Of a DNA stretch of 64,000 nucleotides, positions 1 to 8,920 are shown piece by piece. A model generated the notes under the pieces. That model had not been told where the DNA came from. It ran no database searches and saw nothing but the letters and a program-made list of their open reading frames with translations. Positions within the stretch are counted from its first letter, which is position 1, and every line of letters begins with the position of its first letter. Position numbers and translations under genes: made by a program. The DNA is taken from positions 2,104,501 through 2,168,500 of the forward strand of contig NC_007775.1 in assembly GCF_000013205.1 (NCBI RefSeq), given 5' to 3'. Source of the stretch: Synechococcus sp. JA-3-3Ab. GTDB taxonomy: Bacteria; Cyanobacteriota; Cyanobacteriia; Thermostichales; Thermostichaceae.

Positions 1-24
1 CCTAGAGCTAAGCAAGACAGGGGA

Positions 25-660
25 ATGGCAGCGATGGATCACTACGGAGGGCGTACCGCACAGCTTGGCTCTGGCAAATTGGGGGGGCGACGTTCCCGCC
101 CACGGCGCGACCAGGCCCTGCCCCTGGGGATCCTGGGCTTTTTGCTGGGGGTGGGGGTGATGGGGGGAGCCTGGTGGTACAGCATTGGGCCGCGGCAAAC
201 CCTTTCTTTGTACTGGCTGACCACGGCTAACAACTCGATCTACTACGTGCAGCAGGAGCGCTCCGTGCGCGCCTTCGACGCCCAAGAGGCCATCCGTGTG
301 GCTTTGGAAGAGCTGATCGCCGGGCCCCGGGATCCCCACCTCACCACCGCCATCCCTCCCCAGACACGGCTGCTGGATGTGCGGGTGGAAGGCAACGATA
401 TTTTCCTCAATTTCTCTTCTGAATTCACGCAAGGGGGGGGATCCACGGCGATGATGAGCCGGATCGCGCAGGTGCTCTACACGGCCACCAGCCAGAACCC
501 CGGCGCGCGGGTGTGGATCTCCGTCGAGGGGCGTGCCCTCGAGGTATTGGGGGGGGAAGGGCTGATGATCGACCAACCCTTGACGCGGGCCTCGTTTGTC
601 CCCAGCTTCCAGCTTCCGGCAGAACCTGAGGCGGAGCCGTCAGCCGTATCGGCCTCTTGA
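25..660 (+). CDS. GerMN-domain membrane-anchored protein
   Basis: The product has 211 residues. A basic N-terminus (residues 1-30) precedes one membrane segment at about 33-53, which would leave the rest outside the cytoplasm. The soluble part has features I associate with the GerMN fold: LEELIAGP at 94-101, a LNFSSEF strand at 128-134, and an alternating strand/helix pattern to about residue 195. GerMN domains are known from spore-germination protein GerM but are common in non-sporulating bacteria, where their role is poorly defined. The start ATG follows a GGGGA stretch; an alternative ATG lies nine bases downstream. The stop is six bases before the MlaE-type permease start, so the two are probably cotranscribed. 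Molecular function is unknown. Confidence 0.75.
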   Translation: MAAMDHYGGRTAQLGSGKLGGRRSRPRRDQALPLGILGFLLGVGVMGGAWWYSIGPRQTLSLYWLTTANNSIYYVQQERSVRAFDAQEAIRVALEELIAGPRDPHLTTAIPPQTRLLDVRVEGNDIFLNFSSEFTQGGGSTAMMSRIAQVLYTATSQNPGARVWISVEGRALEVLGGEGLMIDQPLTRASFVPSFQLPAEPEAEPSAVSAS

Positions 661-666
661 GAGATC

Positions 667-1434
667 ATGAACTGGTTCCAACGGGTGGGCAGCAGTTTTC
701 TCCTGGCCGGGCAGGTGACCTTGCACCTGCTGCGGGGCCGCATTCACCGTCGCAACACGCTGGAGCAACTGGCAGCGGTGGGGCTGGAGTCGCTGCTGAT
801 TGTTTTGATCACAGCGGTGGTGATCAGCGGCGTTTTCACGATTCAGTTGGCGCGCGAGTTCATCAACTTTGGAGCTTCTTCCCTCATCGGCGGGGTTTTG
901 GCCATTGCCCTGGCCCGCGAGCTGACGCCGGTGGTGACGGCGGTGATCCTGGCTGGACGGGTGGGATCCGCCTTTGCCGCCGAGCTGGGCACCATGAAAG
1001 TCACGGAGCAGATCGACGCCCTTTACCTGTTGCGCACCGATCCGGTGGACTATCTGGTGATCCCACGGGTAGTGGCCGCGGGGCTGATGCTGCCGGTGCT
1101 CACCATCCTCTCCCTGTTGACGGGGTTGGTGGGGGGGATGATCATCTGCGCGTCGGTTTACAACATTCCTTCCACGGTGTTTCTCACCTCGGCTCAGAAT
1201 CTCCTGGCCCCTTGGGACTTGATCGTCTGTTGTTTGAAGGCGATGGTGTTTGGGTCTCTGATCGCCATTGTCGGCTCCAACTGGGGCCTTTCCACCAGCG
1301 GGGGCGCCAAGGGGGTGGGGCGCTCCACCACCGATGCTGTGGTGACGGCGTTGCTGGGGGTGTTTGTTACCAACTTTCTGATCTCTTGGCTGGCGTTTCA
1401 GGGCCCGGGAACTGCCCTCAGCCGCGCCTTCTAG
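667..1434 (+). CDS. MlaE-family ABC transporter permease (lipid transport)
   Basis: This 255-residue polytopic protein has hydrophobic segments at about 40-60, 70-100, 125-165, 175-195 and 225-245. The family's signature stretch runs from ALARELTP (81-88) through LAGRVGSAF to KVTEQIDAL (111-119). MlaE/TGD1/Ycf63-type permeases move lipids between membranes together with an MlaF-type ATPase and an MCE-domain binding protein, neither of which is in this window. The gene starts six bases after the GerMN gene and shares its strand. Family assignment is firm; the exact lipid substrate cannot be read from sequence. Confidence 0.9.
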   Translation: MNWFQRVGSSFLLAGQVTLHLLRGRIHRRNTLEQLAAVGLESLLIVLITAVVISGVFTIQLAREFINFGASSLIGGVLAIALARELTPVVTAVILAGRVGSAFAAELGTMKVTEQIDALYLLRTDPVDYLVIPRVVAAGLMLPVLTILSLLTGLVGGMIICASVYNIPSTVFLTSAQNLLAPWDLIVCCLKAMVFGSLIAIVGSNWGLSTSGGAKGVGRSTTDAVVTALLGVFVTNFLISWLAFQGPGTALSRAF

Positions 1435-1476
1435 CCACTCAAAAGGGCAAAGGTAGGAGATAGTGATGCAAAATCC

Positions 1477-2604
1477 CTACGCCCCATTCCTGAGATTTTC
1501 TTGGCCTGAGATCAGCCGGGCGCTCAGGATCTGATCCCCCAGCTTGATCTTGCGCAGCACCTCGGTGCCCTCGGTAACATAGCCGAACACGGCGTAGCGG
1601 CCATCCATGAGGTTGAGGCCGGCGGGAGTGAGATCCGGCTCGGCCATAAAGATAAAGAACTGAGAAGAGGCGCTGTTGGGATCCTCGGGATAGCGGGCCA
1701 TGGCCACCGTCCCTTCGGCAGCAAAGGGCAGGGCCGGCTCCACATCCCACAGGCCCAGTTGATCGAAGGTTTGGCCGTAGCGGGGCATTACCTCACCCTT
1801 GACCCGGATCTCCATGGGGATGGTGCGGACTCTGCCGGTGGCCGGATCCACATAGCCGTCGGCAGGGCCAGGGGGATCTCCAGCTTGCACTAGGAAGAAT
1901 TTCTCCACTCGGTCAAAGGTCAGGCCATCGTAGAAGCCCCGCTGCACTAGGTCAGCGAAGTTGCCAGCAGTTATTGGAGCACTATAGCCATCCAGGGTGA
2001 TCACCATGCGCCCGGCGGTGGTGTTCAGCTCCACTTCTGCCCGGCCCAGGAGCTGCGGCTTGTCGGCGTACTCATCAGGTACCTCGTAGGGGAAGGCCCC
2101 CACCCAGTTGTTCTCCAGGGATCCCAAGTCGTCTATGAGGCGGTCGTAGGCGGCGCGGGCTTCCTCCTTGCCCTTGGATTTGCGCTCCGTGGCCTGGCTG
2201 ATGAGCTGCAACTCCTGGCGTAGGGCGGCTATTGCTTCAGAGGCGGCGGCAGCCTGCTCGGGGGGCAACTCCGCCAGCAGGGGATCCGCATAGCGATCCA
2301 GGAGCCGCTCCACCTGGCGCACATCCCCCCGCACCGCCGACCAGCGGTTGTACTTCAGGTCGGCCTCGATTTTGGTGATGGACTCGTCAATTTCCCAGAT
2401 CCGACTGTCTTGGATGGGCAGCGCCCGCCGCAAGAGGGTTCGCGGATCCGTAATGGCATCCCCTTGCGGCAGCGCCAGGGCCGGGATCCCACCCAGCCAA
2501 ATCGTCCAAAGCAACACAGCCGCTAAGACCAGCCGGAGTGATCTTCTTCCCCACTCCCACCGATTGCTGCCAACTGCGGATCCCTGCTGGGCACGCTGTG
2601 TCAT
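1477..2604 (-). CDS. Exported cyclophilin-type peptidyl-prolyl isomerase
   Basis: Read from ATG 2604 the product has 375 residues. A GTG at 2625 in the same frame would add seven; ATG is preferred because GGTGAAG lies just upstream. A signal peptide (LVLAAVLLW... to ALA) is followed by a helical region of about 130 residues, then a cyclophilin domain with NTTAGRMVITLDGYSAP, the NFADLVQRGFYDGLTFDRV core, an SSQFFIF motif and a YAVFGYV strand. Helical domain plus cyclophilin is the layout of the thylakoid-lumen protein TLP40/CYP38, which helps photosystem II assembly. The export target (lumen or periplasm) is inferred from that family. The 3' end faces the rightward MlaE-type gene 42 bases away. 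Confidence 0.88.
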   Translation of the reverse strand: MTQRAQQGSAVGSNRWEWGRRSLRLVLAAVLLWTIWLGGIPALALPQGDAITDPRTLLRRALPIQDSRIWEIDESITKIEADLKYNRWSAVRGDVRQVERLLDRYADPLLAELPPEQAAAASEAIAALRQELQLISQATERKSKGKEEARAAYDRLIDDLGSLENNWVGAFPYEVPDEYADKPQLLGRAEVELNTTAGRMVITLDGYSAPITAGNFADLVQRGFYDGLTFDRVEKFFLVQAGDPPGPADGYVDPATGRVRTIPMEIRVKGEVMPRYGQTFDQLGLWDVEPALPFAAEGTVAMARYPEDPNSASSQFFIFMAEPDLTPAGLNLMDGRYAVFGYVTEGTEVLRKIKLGDQILSARLISGQENLRNGA

Positions 2605-2733
2605 GTCTTCACCCGTTGCCGACACTGCTTTTGCTCTCAGCCTGGCATTCTAGCGTTGCTGGCGGCAAGCGTTGCTGCGAAAGAGGGGGGTGAAGTCGCC
2701 TTCAGCAGTCAAGCTGCAAGGTCATGGCTACCT

Positions 2734-3446
2734 CTATCTGGGAACGACAGCCTCGAAGCGGATGGCCCCGGCACTGCCGGCTTGCCCCACATTGACCACC
2801 ACCAGGCCGTTGGGGTTGGTGATGCCCCCACAGGCCGGCGGCACCGCTTGCCCCGGCGGGATAAAAGCTCCCGCATCCCCATCAACCGCATCGCTCAGAG
2901 CCACTGGAGAGCCACCTGCCGGCGTCACAGACAAGCTGCCCGGCACATAGCCAAGACCGGGGGCGAGGGGATCACACACCGTCAGCCTCGAGCCGGGCGA
3001 ATCCAGCAGGAAGTAAATCGCAAACTGCAGCCGCGCTCCGGGACGTACCGGCTGGTTGATGGCGCCTTGCAGGAAGGTGGCTGCCCCGCCCGGCCAAGGG
3101 ATCCCTGGGTTGTCGTTGGGATCCGTGGGCTCGTCGAAGAACTCGCGGATAGGAAGGCCGTTGACGGCGCTGATCCGCTTCACCAGTCGGATCCCTTCGC
3201 CTGGGGGAGGTGCTGGGCTGGGTGTGGGCGTCGGAGTGAGTGTGGGCGTCGGTGTCGGGGTGGGTGTGGGTGTTGGAGTCGGTGTGGGTGTCGGAGTGGG
3301 TGTGGGTGTCGGAGGAAGCTAGCTTGCTCTACCCCCAAGAGAACCATTAGCAGGGCTGTGGAAACGGTGCCCAAGCTGCGACTAAAAAAGCAAAGCAATC
3401 TTTCCAGTTGACCAGGACGAAATGAAGACGGTTTTGAGGTCAGCAT
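2734..3446 (-). pseudogene. Frameshifted exported PT-linker protein
   Basis: Two leftward reading frames make one recognisable gene. The first starts at ATG 3446 with a good GAGGAG ribosome site and encodes a basic N-terminus plus a hydrophobic signal segment (STALLMVLLGVEQAS). The second, open after a TAG at about 3320, encodes a Pro-Thr dipeptide linker of roughly 30 residues followed by about 150 residues containing PGARLQFAIYF and DPLAPGLGYVPGS, resembling DUF11-like surface domains. Joining them needs a -1 shift at the start of the PT repeat (about 3313-3325). This could be a recent inactivating deletion, repeat-associated phase variation, or a sequencing error. It is the last gene of a three-gene leftward set of exported proteins. 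Confidence 0.7.
3220..3312 (-). repeat. Low-complexity Pro-Thr codon repeat
   Basis: The + strand shows alternating GGTGTGGGTGTCGGAGTG-type units of six and twelve bases. On the minus strand they encode (Pro-Thr)n. Such tracts are prone to slippage, and the reading frame on the signal-peptide side does not match the frame that yields Pro-Thr. Confidence 0.85.
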
Positions 3447-3528
3447 TCAACACTCCTCGGCTCTCTCAGCGCGTTCTCTTGAAACACAAAATCAGCTCAC
3501 ATCAAACTTGACTAAAACGAGGCAGCCA

Positions 3529-4467
3529 TCAGTTATCTACCCTCACCGAAACCGTGTTGCTAAAGAGCAACGAGCCCGATGCTGAACGAACAACAGCTCT
3601 GTTGGTGATGATGGTGGGAAGAGCGGGAGTTTCAGGAGCAGGCACAAATGGAGTCGGCGTAGGTGCCGGCGGTAGGGGTACGGGAATGCGGAGGCGGCAG
3701 GGCTGATCCGATTGATTGCCTTCTGGGGCATAGCAAACGCGAATAAGATCCTCCACAAAGCGAAGCTGATTAAAACTAAGTTGATCCGCTTGTCGAATGA
3801 TGTCCGTAATGATTTCCTCCAGGTCTCGGGCTGTTCTGGAAAGAGGTACGCTGACAAACAGAATATTCTCCAGATCCCTAACTTCGGGGGGAGCTAAGTT
3901 GGAGAAAGGTACTCTATCCCGCTCCCCCAGCAAGATGCGATAAAGGGCTTCGCTCCAAGGGGAAACATCCACGGCTGCGCTGAAAACAAATCCCCGCAGG
4001 GGTGTAGGCTGGCCGGACTGACGCCCTTGGCCCAGGAGATTGGACTGAACCGATACCAATTTCCCCGGCGGTTGAATAATCGATCCGGAAAAGGGAATGG
4101 TGAACCGCAAGTTGCCCTCCAAGGCAGTGGTTGACAAGGCAGGCAACAAAATGTCCCCTCTTGAGCTTAGGTTGAACAACTCAACCTTATTGCCTCTTGA
4201 AAAGAGCGGCCCTCCCGAACAAAGGGCGGCTGTTGAGCCTGAAGGGCAAAGCTGAGCAAAGGGATCAACCACCAATCCCAAAATGGCAGAGGTAGAGCCA
4301 GAGCCAGAGCCGGGATCCCTTGGCGGCGACCCCACGGTCGAGGGGCTGCTGGAGGTACCACCACCGCAACCTTTCAGGAAAACCGTTAGGGAACCTGTAA
4401 GCACTGCCGCCAGGACAAGCGCAGCCGGTTGCCAAAATCTTCTGGGTATACCGAGTCGTCGAAACAT
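3529..4467 (-). CDS. Predicted exported protein with PT linker (lipoprotein-like)
   Basis: The 312-residue product begins at ATG 4467, with GAGG about ten bases upstream; the frame is open further upstream to 4587 without a better start. A basic MFRRLGIPRRFW leader and hydrophobic stretch end in VFLKGCGGG, a non-canonical lipobox. A Ser/Gly-rich spacer, a globular middle, a PAPTPTP linker and a C-terminal tail (TNRAVVRSASGS, FSNTVSVRV) follow. The tail resembles strand motifs in DUF11-like repeats of bacterial surface proteins. The gene lies 52 bases after the VWA gene and 82 bases before the frameshifted PT-repeat gene, all in one direction. I do not recognise a specific function. Confidence 0.65.
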   Translation of the reverse strand: MFRRLGIPRRFWQPAALVLAAVLTGSLTVFLKGCGGGTSSSPSTVGSPPRDPGSGSGSTSAILGLVVDPFAQLCPSGSTAALCSGGPLFSRGNKVELFNLSSRGDILLPALSTTALEGNLRFTIPFSGSIIQPPGKLVSVQSNLLGQGRQSGQPTPLRGFVFSAAVDVSPWSEALYRILLGERDRVPFSNLAPPEVRDLENILFVSVPLSRTARDLEEIITDIIRQADQLSFNQLRFVEDLIRVCYAPEGNQSDQPCRLRIPVPLPPAPTPTPFVPAPETPALPTIITNRAVVRSASGSLLFSNTVSVRVDN

Positions 4468-4519
4468 TTGCTTATCGCCTCGCTCTCGATTAGGGATGTT
4501 GTCAGCCTGCGGAATGACT

Positions 4520-5815
4520 CTAGCGGGATCCCACCGTGAGAACAGCGTCGCTGAATGGCGCCACAAAACGGCTGCCTTCTCTCTCAACTCTCAGCTCGCC
4601 ACTGAGAAGATAAGAACCAGCAGATAGCGGAACATTGCTTTGCACCCTCACCTGCAGGCGGTGCTCCCCAATAGCAGCAGGGAATAAGTTGGCAAAGGGA
4701 GCTTCCAGCCCTTCAGAAAACCGTGCCAGCACAAAAGTCCCCTCAGTAGCTGCAGCCAGACGCTGTAACTCCAGAAGATTCAAATCGACCCCCAACCCAA
4801 CCACATACACGGTGAGTTTTTGTCCTCGCTCTCTGGCCAAAGTTGTCAGCTCCTGACTAGCTTGGTTGATGGAGCGGGTGCTTTCGTTGTCAATCCCATC
4901 GGTGAATACCACCAAGCGGCGGTTGAAACGCTCGGTGGGCCGAAAGTCGCTCAAGAAACGCCCGGCTTCTACCGTGGCATCATAAAGGGCGGTGTTCCCA
5001 CCAGGATTTGCCCGCAGTACCCCCCGCCTCAGCAGTTGCTTGTCGCTGGTGAAGTCTTGCAGCAGTTGGGCCGTGCGCAAGGGCTGGCCGAGAGCGGTAG
5101 CGCCAAAACCAGCTCCTCGATTATCGAAGCGGAGCACCGCCCCCAGATCCAGGGGTGTGGCGCGAAATTGATCCAAAAGCCCAAAAACAGCCAAAAAGCG
5201 CCGGGACTGGGGATCCAAAACCAGCAGGCTGCCGGAGCCGTCCATGAGAATGGCCATCAGCAAAGGCTGACGGGCCAGCTCCGCTCGAGGATTCTCGATG
5301 CGAGTGGGGCTCAGGGTTACTGTGGCTGACTGCGGGATGCCCTGCAGATCGGTTACCCGGTTAACCTGTAGGCTGACCTGGGCAGGGGAAAGCTGGGTGA
5401 CCGGCTGAGGCGGATCCCCGCTTTGCAAAAGGGCAATGTTGAACTCCATCTCCCCCTGGGTGCCGCTGAAATTGCGCGTCAGAGCCCCATTGAAAGTCAG
5501 GCGAGTTGGGGATCCCAAAGAAGCAGGGTCGATCCCCGTGCTACTGGAAGAGCCACAGCCGGCTATAGAGATCCCTAGCAGGATCAGGGCAATCACCCAG
5601 CTAGTTTCTCGGTTTTCTGGTCTGTTAAAAGGTCGAGAGAAAAGGCAAAATCGCGATGTAACGCTACCATAGGGAGAGCCGAAAGAGTATCGTAGAAAGA
5701 AACACTTGCAAGTAAAAAAAGATACTAAAAACTTGTCGATCCTCAGGCGATGGCTTTCAGAGGTGACAGTTTTTTTAAAATAAGCGTCCTTGTTTAACTT
5801 TGGCTTTAGAAGCAT
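4520..5815 (-). CDS. VWA-domain lipoprotein
   Basis: Counted from ATG 5815 (431 residues), a hydrophobic segment WVIALILLGISIAGC ends at Cys87 in a good lipobox, and the MIDAS motif DGSGS is at 192-196 with GGNTALYDA and VFTDGIDN later in the domain. Von Willebrand A domains bind a metal and mediate protein contacts; the lipobox places it on the outer face of a membrane. The first 70 residues are AT-rich and basic, unusually long for a lipoprotein signal. A GTG at 5596 would shorten it but leaves no charged n-region, so the start is unsure. It is first in the leftward exported-protein set. Confidence 0.8.
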   Translation of the reverse strand: MLLKPKLNKDAYFKKTVTSESHRLRIDKFLVSFFTCKCFFLRYSFGSPYGSVTSRFCLFSRPFNRPENRETSWVIALILLGISIAGCGSSSSTGIDPASLGSPTRLTFNGALTRNFSGTQGEMEFNIALLQSGDPPQPVTQLSPAQVSLQVNRVTDLQGIPQSATVTLSPTRIENPRAELARQPLLMAILMDGSGSLLVLDPQSRRFLAVFGLLDQFRATPLDLGAVLRFDNRGAGFGATALGQPLRTAQLLQDFTSDKQLLRRGVLRANPGGNTALYDATVEAGRFLSDFRPTERFNRRLVVFTDGIDNESTRSINQASQELTTLARERGQKLTVYVVGLGVDLNLLELQRLAAATEGTFVLARFSEGLEAPFANLFPAAIGEHRLQVRVQSNVPLSAGSYLLSGELRVEREGSRFVAPFSDAVLTVGSR

Positions 5816-5995
5816 GGCCCGTGGGGTTGGGGAGCTTCAAGAGGCTTGCCGGCCAGCCTAGAAAAAGCTTGGCAGTCCAGTTTTGCCCCCATCTCCTCTC
5901 CCGAAGGCGGGCAGACGCCGCCTGAGGTGCATGGGAACCCGTCCACAGGTGTAAGCTCTAATAGGGATCCCTCTGGGTGAGGAGGACGGTCAAAC

Positions 5996-6697
5996 ATGGC
6001 GGCCAAGCAACTGAAGTTCTACTGGAGCCCTCAGTACCAGATCTTTAGCTGTGACGGGGCCAAGCTGGAGGGGCACGGCTCCATCCAAACCAATCCCTCG
6101 CATGACCTGGTTCACTTGTTCATTGCCGCCAACGGCAAGATGCCTTGGCAGCCGGTAGAAAGCCGCGAGCAAACCTGCTTTGCCGAGTACAACGCTGTGC
6201 TGCTGGAGCACCTTTTGGTCAACTGCTTCAACGCGGCAGCGCTGGGATCCATGGCCCCAGAGCAGATCGTTCCGGAGGCGCGAAAGTTTTTGCAGTGGTT
6301 TGTTTCCGAGCATTATGCGCCTTTTCCGGTTTCCGAAGAAGAAGCCTTTCGGCGCTTTGCCGAACACTTGGATATCGAGCGCATGGTGCGGCTATTCCCC
6401 TACTTCTACAGCCTGCGCGCCTGGGAGTGCTTCAGCCCCACTTACCGCAACGAGGTTTACGATTTGGAATTCACTTCCGAAGACGATCCGGTCAAAGAAG
6501 CCCCGGAATGGGCGGCGGATCCCAATATTTTGGAGACCCAAGAGCTGGTGCGGCAAAAGCTCGCCGAAGCTGTGGCGGAGGCAAGATCGATCCGGCCCCG
6601 GCCAGAGCCCGTGTTAGCTTCGCCGCTGTTTAACCCCTCAGCCAAGACCAAGCAGAAGAAAGCCGGGCTCGGCTTTAAGCCCATCCCCACCTGTTGA
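5996..6697 (+). CDS. Conserved-looking hypothetical protein
   Basis: This 233-residue soluble protein has no signal peptide or membrane segment. A ribosome site (GAGGAGG) lies about 15 bases before ATG 5996. It is rich in aromatic residues (KFYWSPQYQIF near the start, MVRLFPYFYSLRAWECF in the middle) and has a Lys-rich tail. Codon use matches neighbouring genes and the frame is long, so it is very likely real. I do not recognise the family. It stands alone, converging on tyrS across an intergenic C/G-rich repeat. Confidence 0.7.
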   Translation: MAAKQLKFYWSPQYQIFSCDGAKLEGHGSIQTNPSHDLVHLFIAANGKMPWQPVESREQTCFAEYNAVLLEHLLVNCFNAAALGSMAPEQIVPEARKFLQWFVSEHYAPFPVSEEEAFRRFAEHLDIERMVRLFPYFYSLRAWECFSPTYRNEVYDLEFTSEDDPVKEAPEWAADPNILETQELVRQKLAEAVAEARSIRPRPEPVLASPLFNPSAKTKQKKAGLGFKPIPTC

Positions 6698-6716
6698 ATA
6701 GTTGTGGAACCATCGA

Positions 6717-6750
6717 GCTCCCCTCATAGAGGGGTTGGGGGTGAGGGGAG
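6717..6750. repeat. Intergenic C/G hairpin repeat, copy 1
   Basis: The sequence ctcccctcatagaggggttg followed by ggggtgagggg forms a short hairpin with an extra G-rich arm. It sits between the convergent 5996 gene and tyrS. Close relatives occur at 17479-17520, 24848-24886 and 44172-44204. A bidirectional terminator role is inferred from position. Confidence 0.7.
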
Positions 6751-6764
6751 AAAACCAAAGCTGA

Positions 6765-8018
6765 CTAGTTTGTGCCGACCACCAAGCGGCAGAAGGCCTT
6801 CTTGCCCACCTGCAAAACCCGCCCGTCCAGCTCAGAGGCTTGGGCAAACTCCAGGTCGGGATCCTCCACCTTTTGCCCGTCCAGCCGCACGGCGCCCCCT
6901 TGGATTTGCCGACGGGCCTCGGCAGCGCTCTTGCAGAGGCCGGATTCGCGCAGGATGTAGCTCAGTTTTACCGGGTAAGACAAGCACTGGATGGCAAAAG
7001 TGGGGATGGATCCCGTTTCAACGAGATTGCCTTGTAACACCAGCGCTTGGGCGGTGCGCTGCGCCTCTTCTGCGGCTTCAGAAGAGTGAAATTGGGCCAC
7101 GAGGGTCTTGGCCAAGAGGATCTGGCGCTGGCGGGGATCCGCCGGCAGCTCCGAGGGGGGCACCGAGGTGAGCAGCTCAAAGTAGCGCTCCACCAGCTGA
7201 TCCGGCACCTTCTCTAGCTTGGAGTACATGGTGAGGGGATCCTCGGTCAGGCCCACGTAGTTGTTTTTGGACTTGGACATTTTCTGGTAGCCATCTAAGC
7301 CCTCCAACAGGGGCACCGTCAGGCAAAATTGAGGGGTTTGGCCCTTCCACAGTTGCAGCTCCCGGCCAACCAGGAGGTTAAAGCGCTGGTCAGTTCCCCC
7401 CAACTCCACGTCCGCCTCCAGCGCCACCGAGTCGTAGCCTTGCAGGAGAGGGTAGAGAAATTCGTGCAAGTAGATGGGCGTTCCCGAGCGGTAGCGCTGG
7501 GCAAAGTCTTCCTTGGCCAACATCTGCCCCACTGTCATCTGGGCTTGGAGCTCAATGAGCTCGCTAAGGGTGAGGCGGGCTAGCCACTCGCTGTTGCGGC
7601 GCACCTCCAGCCGACCGGGGGTCTCAAAATCCAAAATCTTGCCGGCTTGCTCCAAGTAGGTGCGGGCGTTTTCCTCCACTTCTGCCGGGGTGAGGCGGGG
7701 ACGGGCCTCCGATTGGCCGGTGGGATCCCCGACCAGGGCTGTAAAATCCCCGATGAGGAGGATGGCCACATGGCCAGCATCCTGGAATTGGCGCAACTTG
7801 CGCAAGACCACTGCATGGCCCAGGTGCAGATCTGGCCGCGTGGGATCGATGCCCAGCTTCACCCGCAAGGGGCGATCGGTGGTGGCCAGGCGCTCCGCCA
7901 AGGCTGCCGCTCCCCCTGGGAAGACCTCGGCCACTCCCCGCTGCGTGATCTCGGCGATGCGGGGATCTCCCTGGGCTGACGAGACAGCAGTTGGAAATGT
8001 TCTCGAAGTTGGCTCCAT
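6765..8018 (-). CDS. tyrS: Tyrosyl-tRNA synthetase
   Basis: The 417-residue product carries class I synthetase signatures: the HIGH-type motif HLGHA in the N-terminal Rossmann domain, the KMSKS motif followed by KNN in the middle, and an S4-like RNA-binding region at the C-terminus ([20 protein letters not shown]). Length and layout match the TyrRS subfamily that has a KMSKS motif and C-terminal S4 domain. It charges tRNA-Tyr in the cytoplasm. ATG 8018 was used; the upstream region holds hairpins rather than a recognisable T-box. Confidence 0.95.
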
Positions 8019-8169
8019 CCACTTGGCTCGATGAGCACCATGGGCTATTTTAAGCCCATCAAAACCTTCGGGGTACTCTGGCGACGGGGGATAGAGACTG
8101 AGGAGGGCAGCTCCCCTTGGGTCTCACAACTAGCGGGGGAATTCCCAAGGCCATTGGGGAACTACTGGG

Positions 8170-8210
8170 CCCCCCTTTCATCCCCCCGTGTACGAGGGGA
8201 CAGAGGGGGG
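8170..8210. repeat. C/G-rich imperfect hairpin
   Basis: The outer arms CCCCCCT (8170-8176) and AGGGGGG (8204-8210) are complementary, and inner arms TCCCC (8181-8185) and GGGGA (8196-8200) continue the stem. It resembles, but is not the same as, the intergenic repeat at 6717, 17479, 24848 and 44172. Confidence 0.55.
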
Positions 8211-8260
8211 TTAGGGAACGCTTGGGGAGATCTGGCGTAGTGACAAGTTAGGTGAAGAAG

Positions 8261-8306
8261 TTAGTGGCCCGTCACTAATTACTAACCACTAGCCACTAGT
8301 TAGTAA
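8261..8306. repeat. Two adjacent TA-rich inverted repeats
   Basis: TTAGTG (8261-8266) pairs with CACTAA (8273-8278), and TTACTAAC (8279-8286) pairs with GTTAGTAA (8299-8306). They abut each other and include repeated CACTAG/ACTAG words. No function is evident; they could be terminator structures downstream of psbU or remains of an insertion. Confidence 0.55.
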
Positions 8307-8324
8307 GTGCTGTCGTGGAACCAA

Positions 8325-8365
8325 GAACAAGAATCCCCGCCCTTTAGGGATGGGGGGTATGTCGA
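8325..8365. mobile_element. Possible IS200/IS605-type end remnant
   Basis: GAATCCCCGCCCTTTAGGG followed by ATGGGG forms a hairpin with the AATCCCCGC...TTTAGG pattern I associate with the right ends of IS200/IS605-family elements. No transposase gene or partner end is visible, so at most this is a scar. Confidence 0.3.
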
Positions 8366-8427
8366 CGCAGGCTTCATAAAAGCTGCAGAGAAGCAGAAAG
8401 CTTTCTCCCCTGCAGACCCTGCCAGGA

Positions 8428-8790
8428 TCAGCCGTAGTATCCCTGGTTGATCCGGTTTTCCAGTTGGTTGGCTCCCTCTTGGTACTCCCCAAACACGAAG
8501 TTCTCCGCGTTCGCCTTGATCAAGGCCTTCTGTTGCTCCGTCAATTCTGGGATCTGCAGCATGTCCTCCAGGCTGTTGTAGGGAGCATTTTTTACTAGGA
8601 TGCGGGCCAGGGTGGGATAGAAGCCGGGCAACTGGCGGTAGTTGCGCAGGATGGTGTTGTTCACGTCGATGGGAGTGTCAAGATGTTTCACCGGCGGCAG
8701 CTCCGCCGCCACCGCCGGGATCCCCAAGGGGACCAAGCACAGACAGAGCAGCAACAGGATAGACACCAAGGCGGACAGGAGCCGACGCAT
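8428..8790 (-). CDS. psbU: Photosystem II 12 kDa extrinsic protein PsbU
   Basis: The 120-residue precursor starts at ATG 8790, chosen because GGAGAGG lies just upstream and the signal peptide begins there; the frame extends to 8856. A hydrophobic leader ends at AVA, giving a mature protein of about 93 residues. [19 protein letters not shown] and [20 protein letters not shown] are typical of PsbU, a lumenal subunit stabilising the oxygen-evolving Mn cluster and chloride site of photosystem II. It is encoded alone, divergent from gcvP. Confidence 0.95.
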
Positions 8791-8920
8791 AGCACCACCT
8801 CTCCAGACAGAGTTGAAAGCAGTCATGACAACGCTCAGGGGATAGGTCGCTAACATTCTCCGACCATTTAGTGTCTCATCCCCGCTCCCCCGAATCGAGA
8901 CCCAGATTCAAATTTGGATC

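Larger units (their letters stand above)
8019..8427. other. Gene-free stretch with several hairpins
   Basis: About 400 bases between tyrS and psbU show no credible gene. They contain an imperfect C/G hairpin (8170-8210), two TA-rich inverted repeats (8261-8278 and 8279-8306) and a hairpin resembling an IS200/IS605 end (8331-8357). The density of inverted repeats suggests mobile-element debris and/or psbU termination and tyrS leader sequences. Confidence 0.6.

Noticed and set aside
2656-3411. Rightward 251-residue open frame with Gly/Cys/Arg repeats
   Set aside because: It is the antisense of the Pro-Thr repeat gene; its composition reflects the repeat, and it has no ribosome site or family signal.
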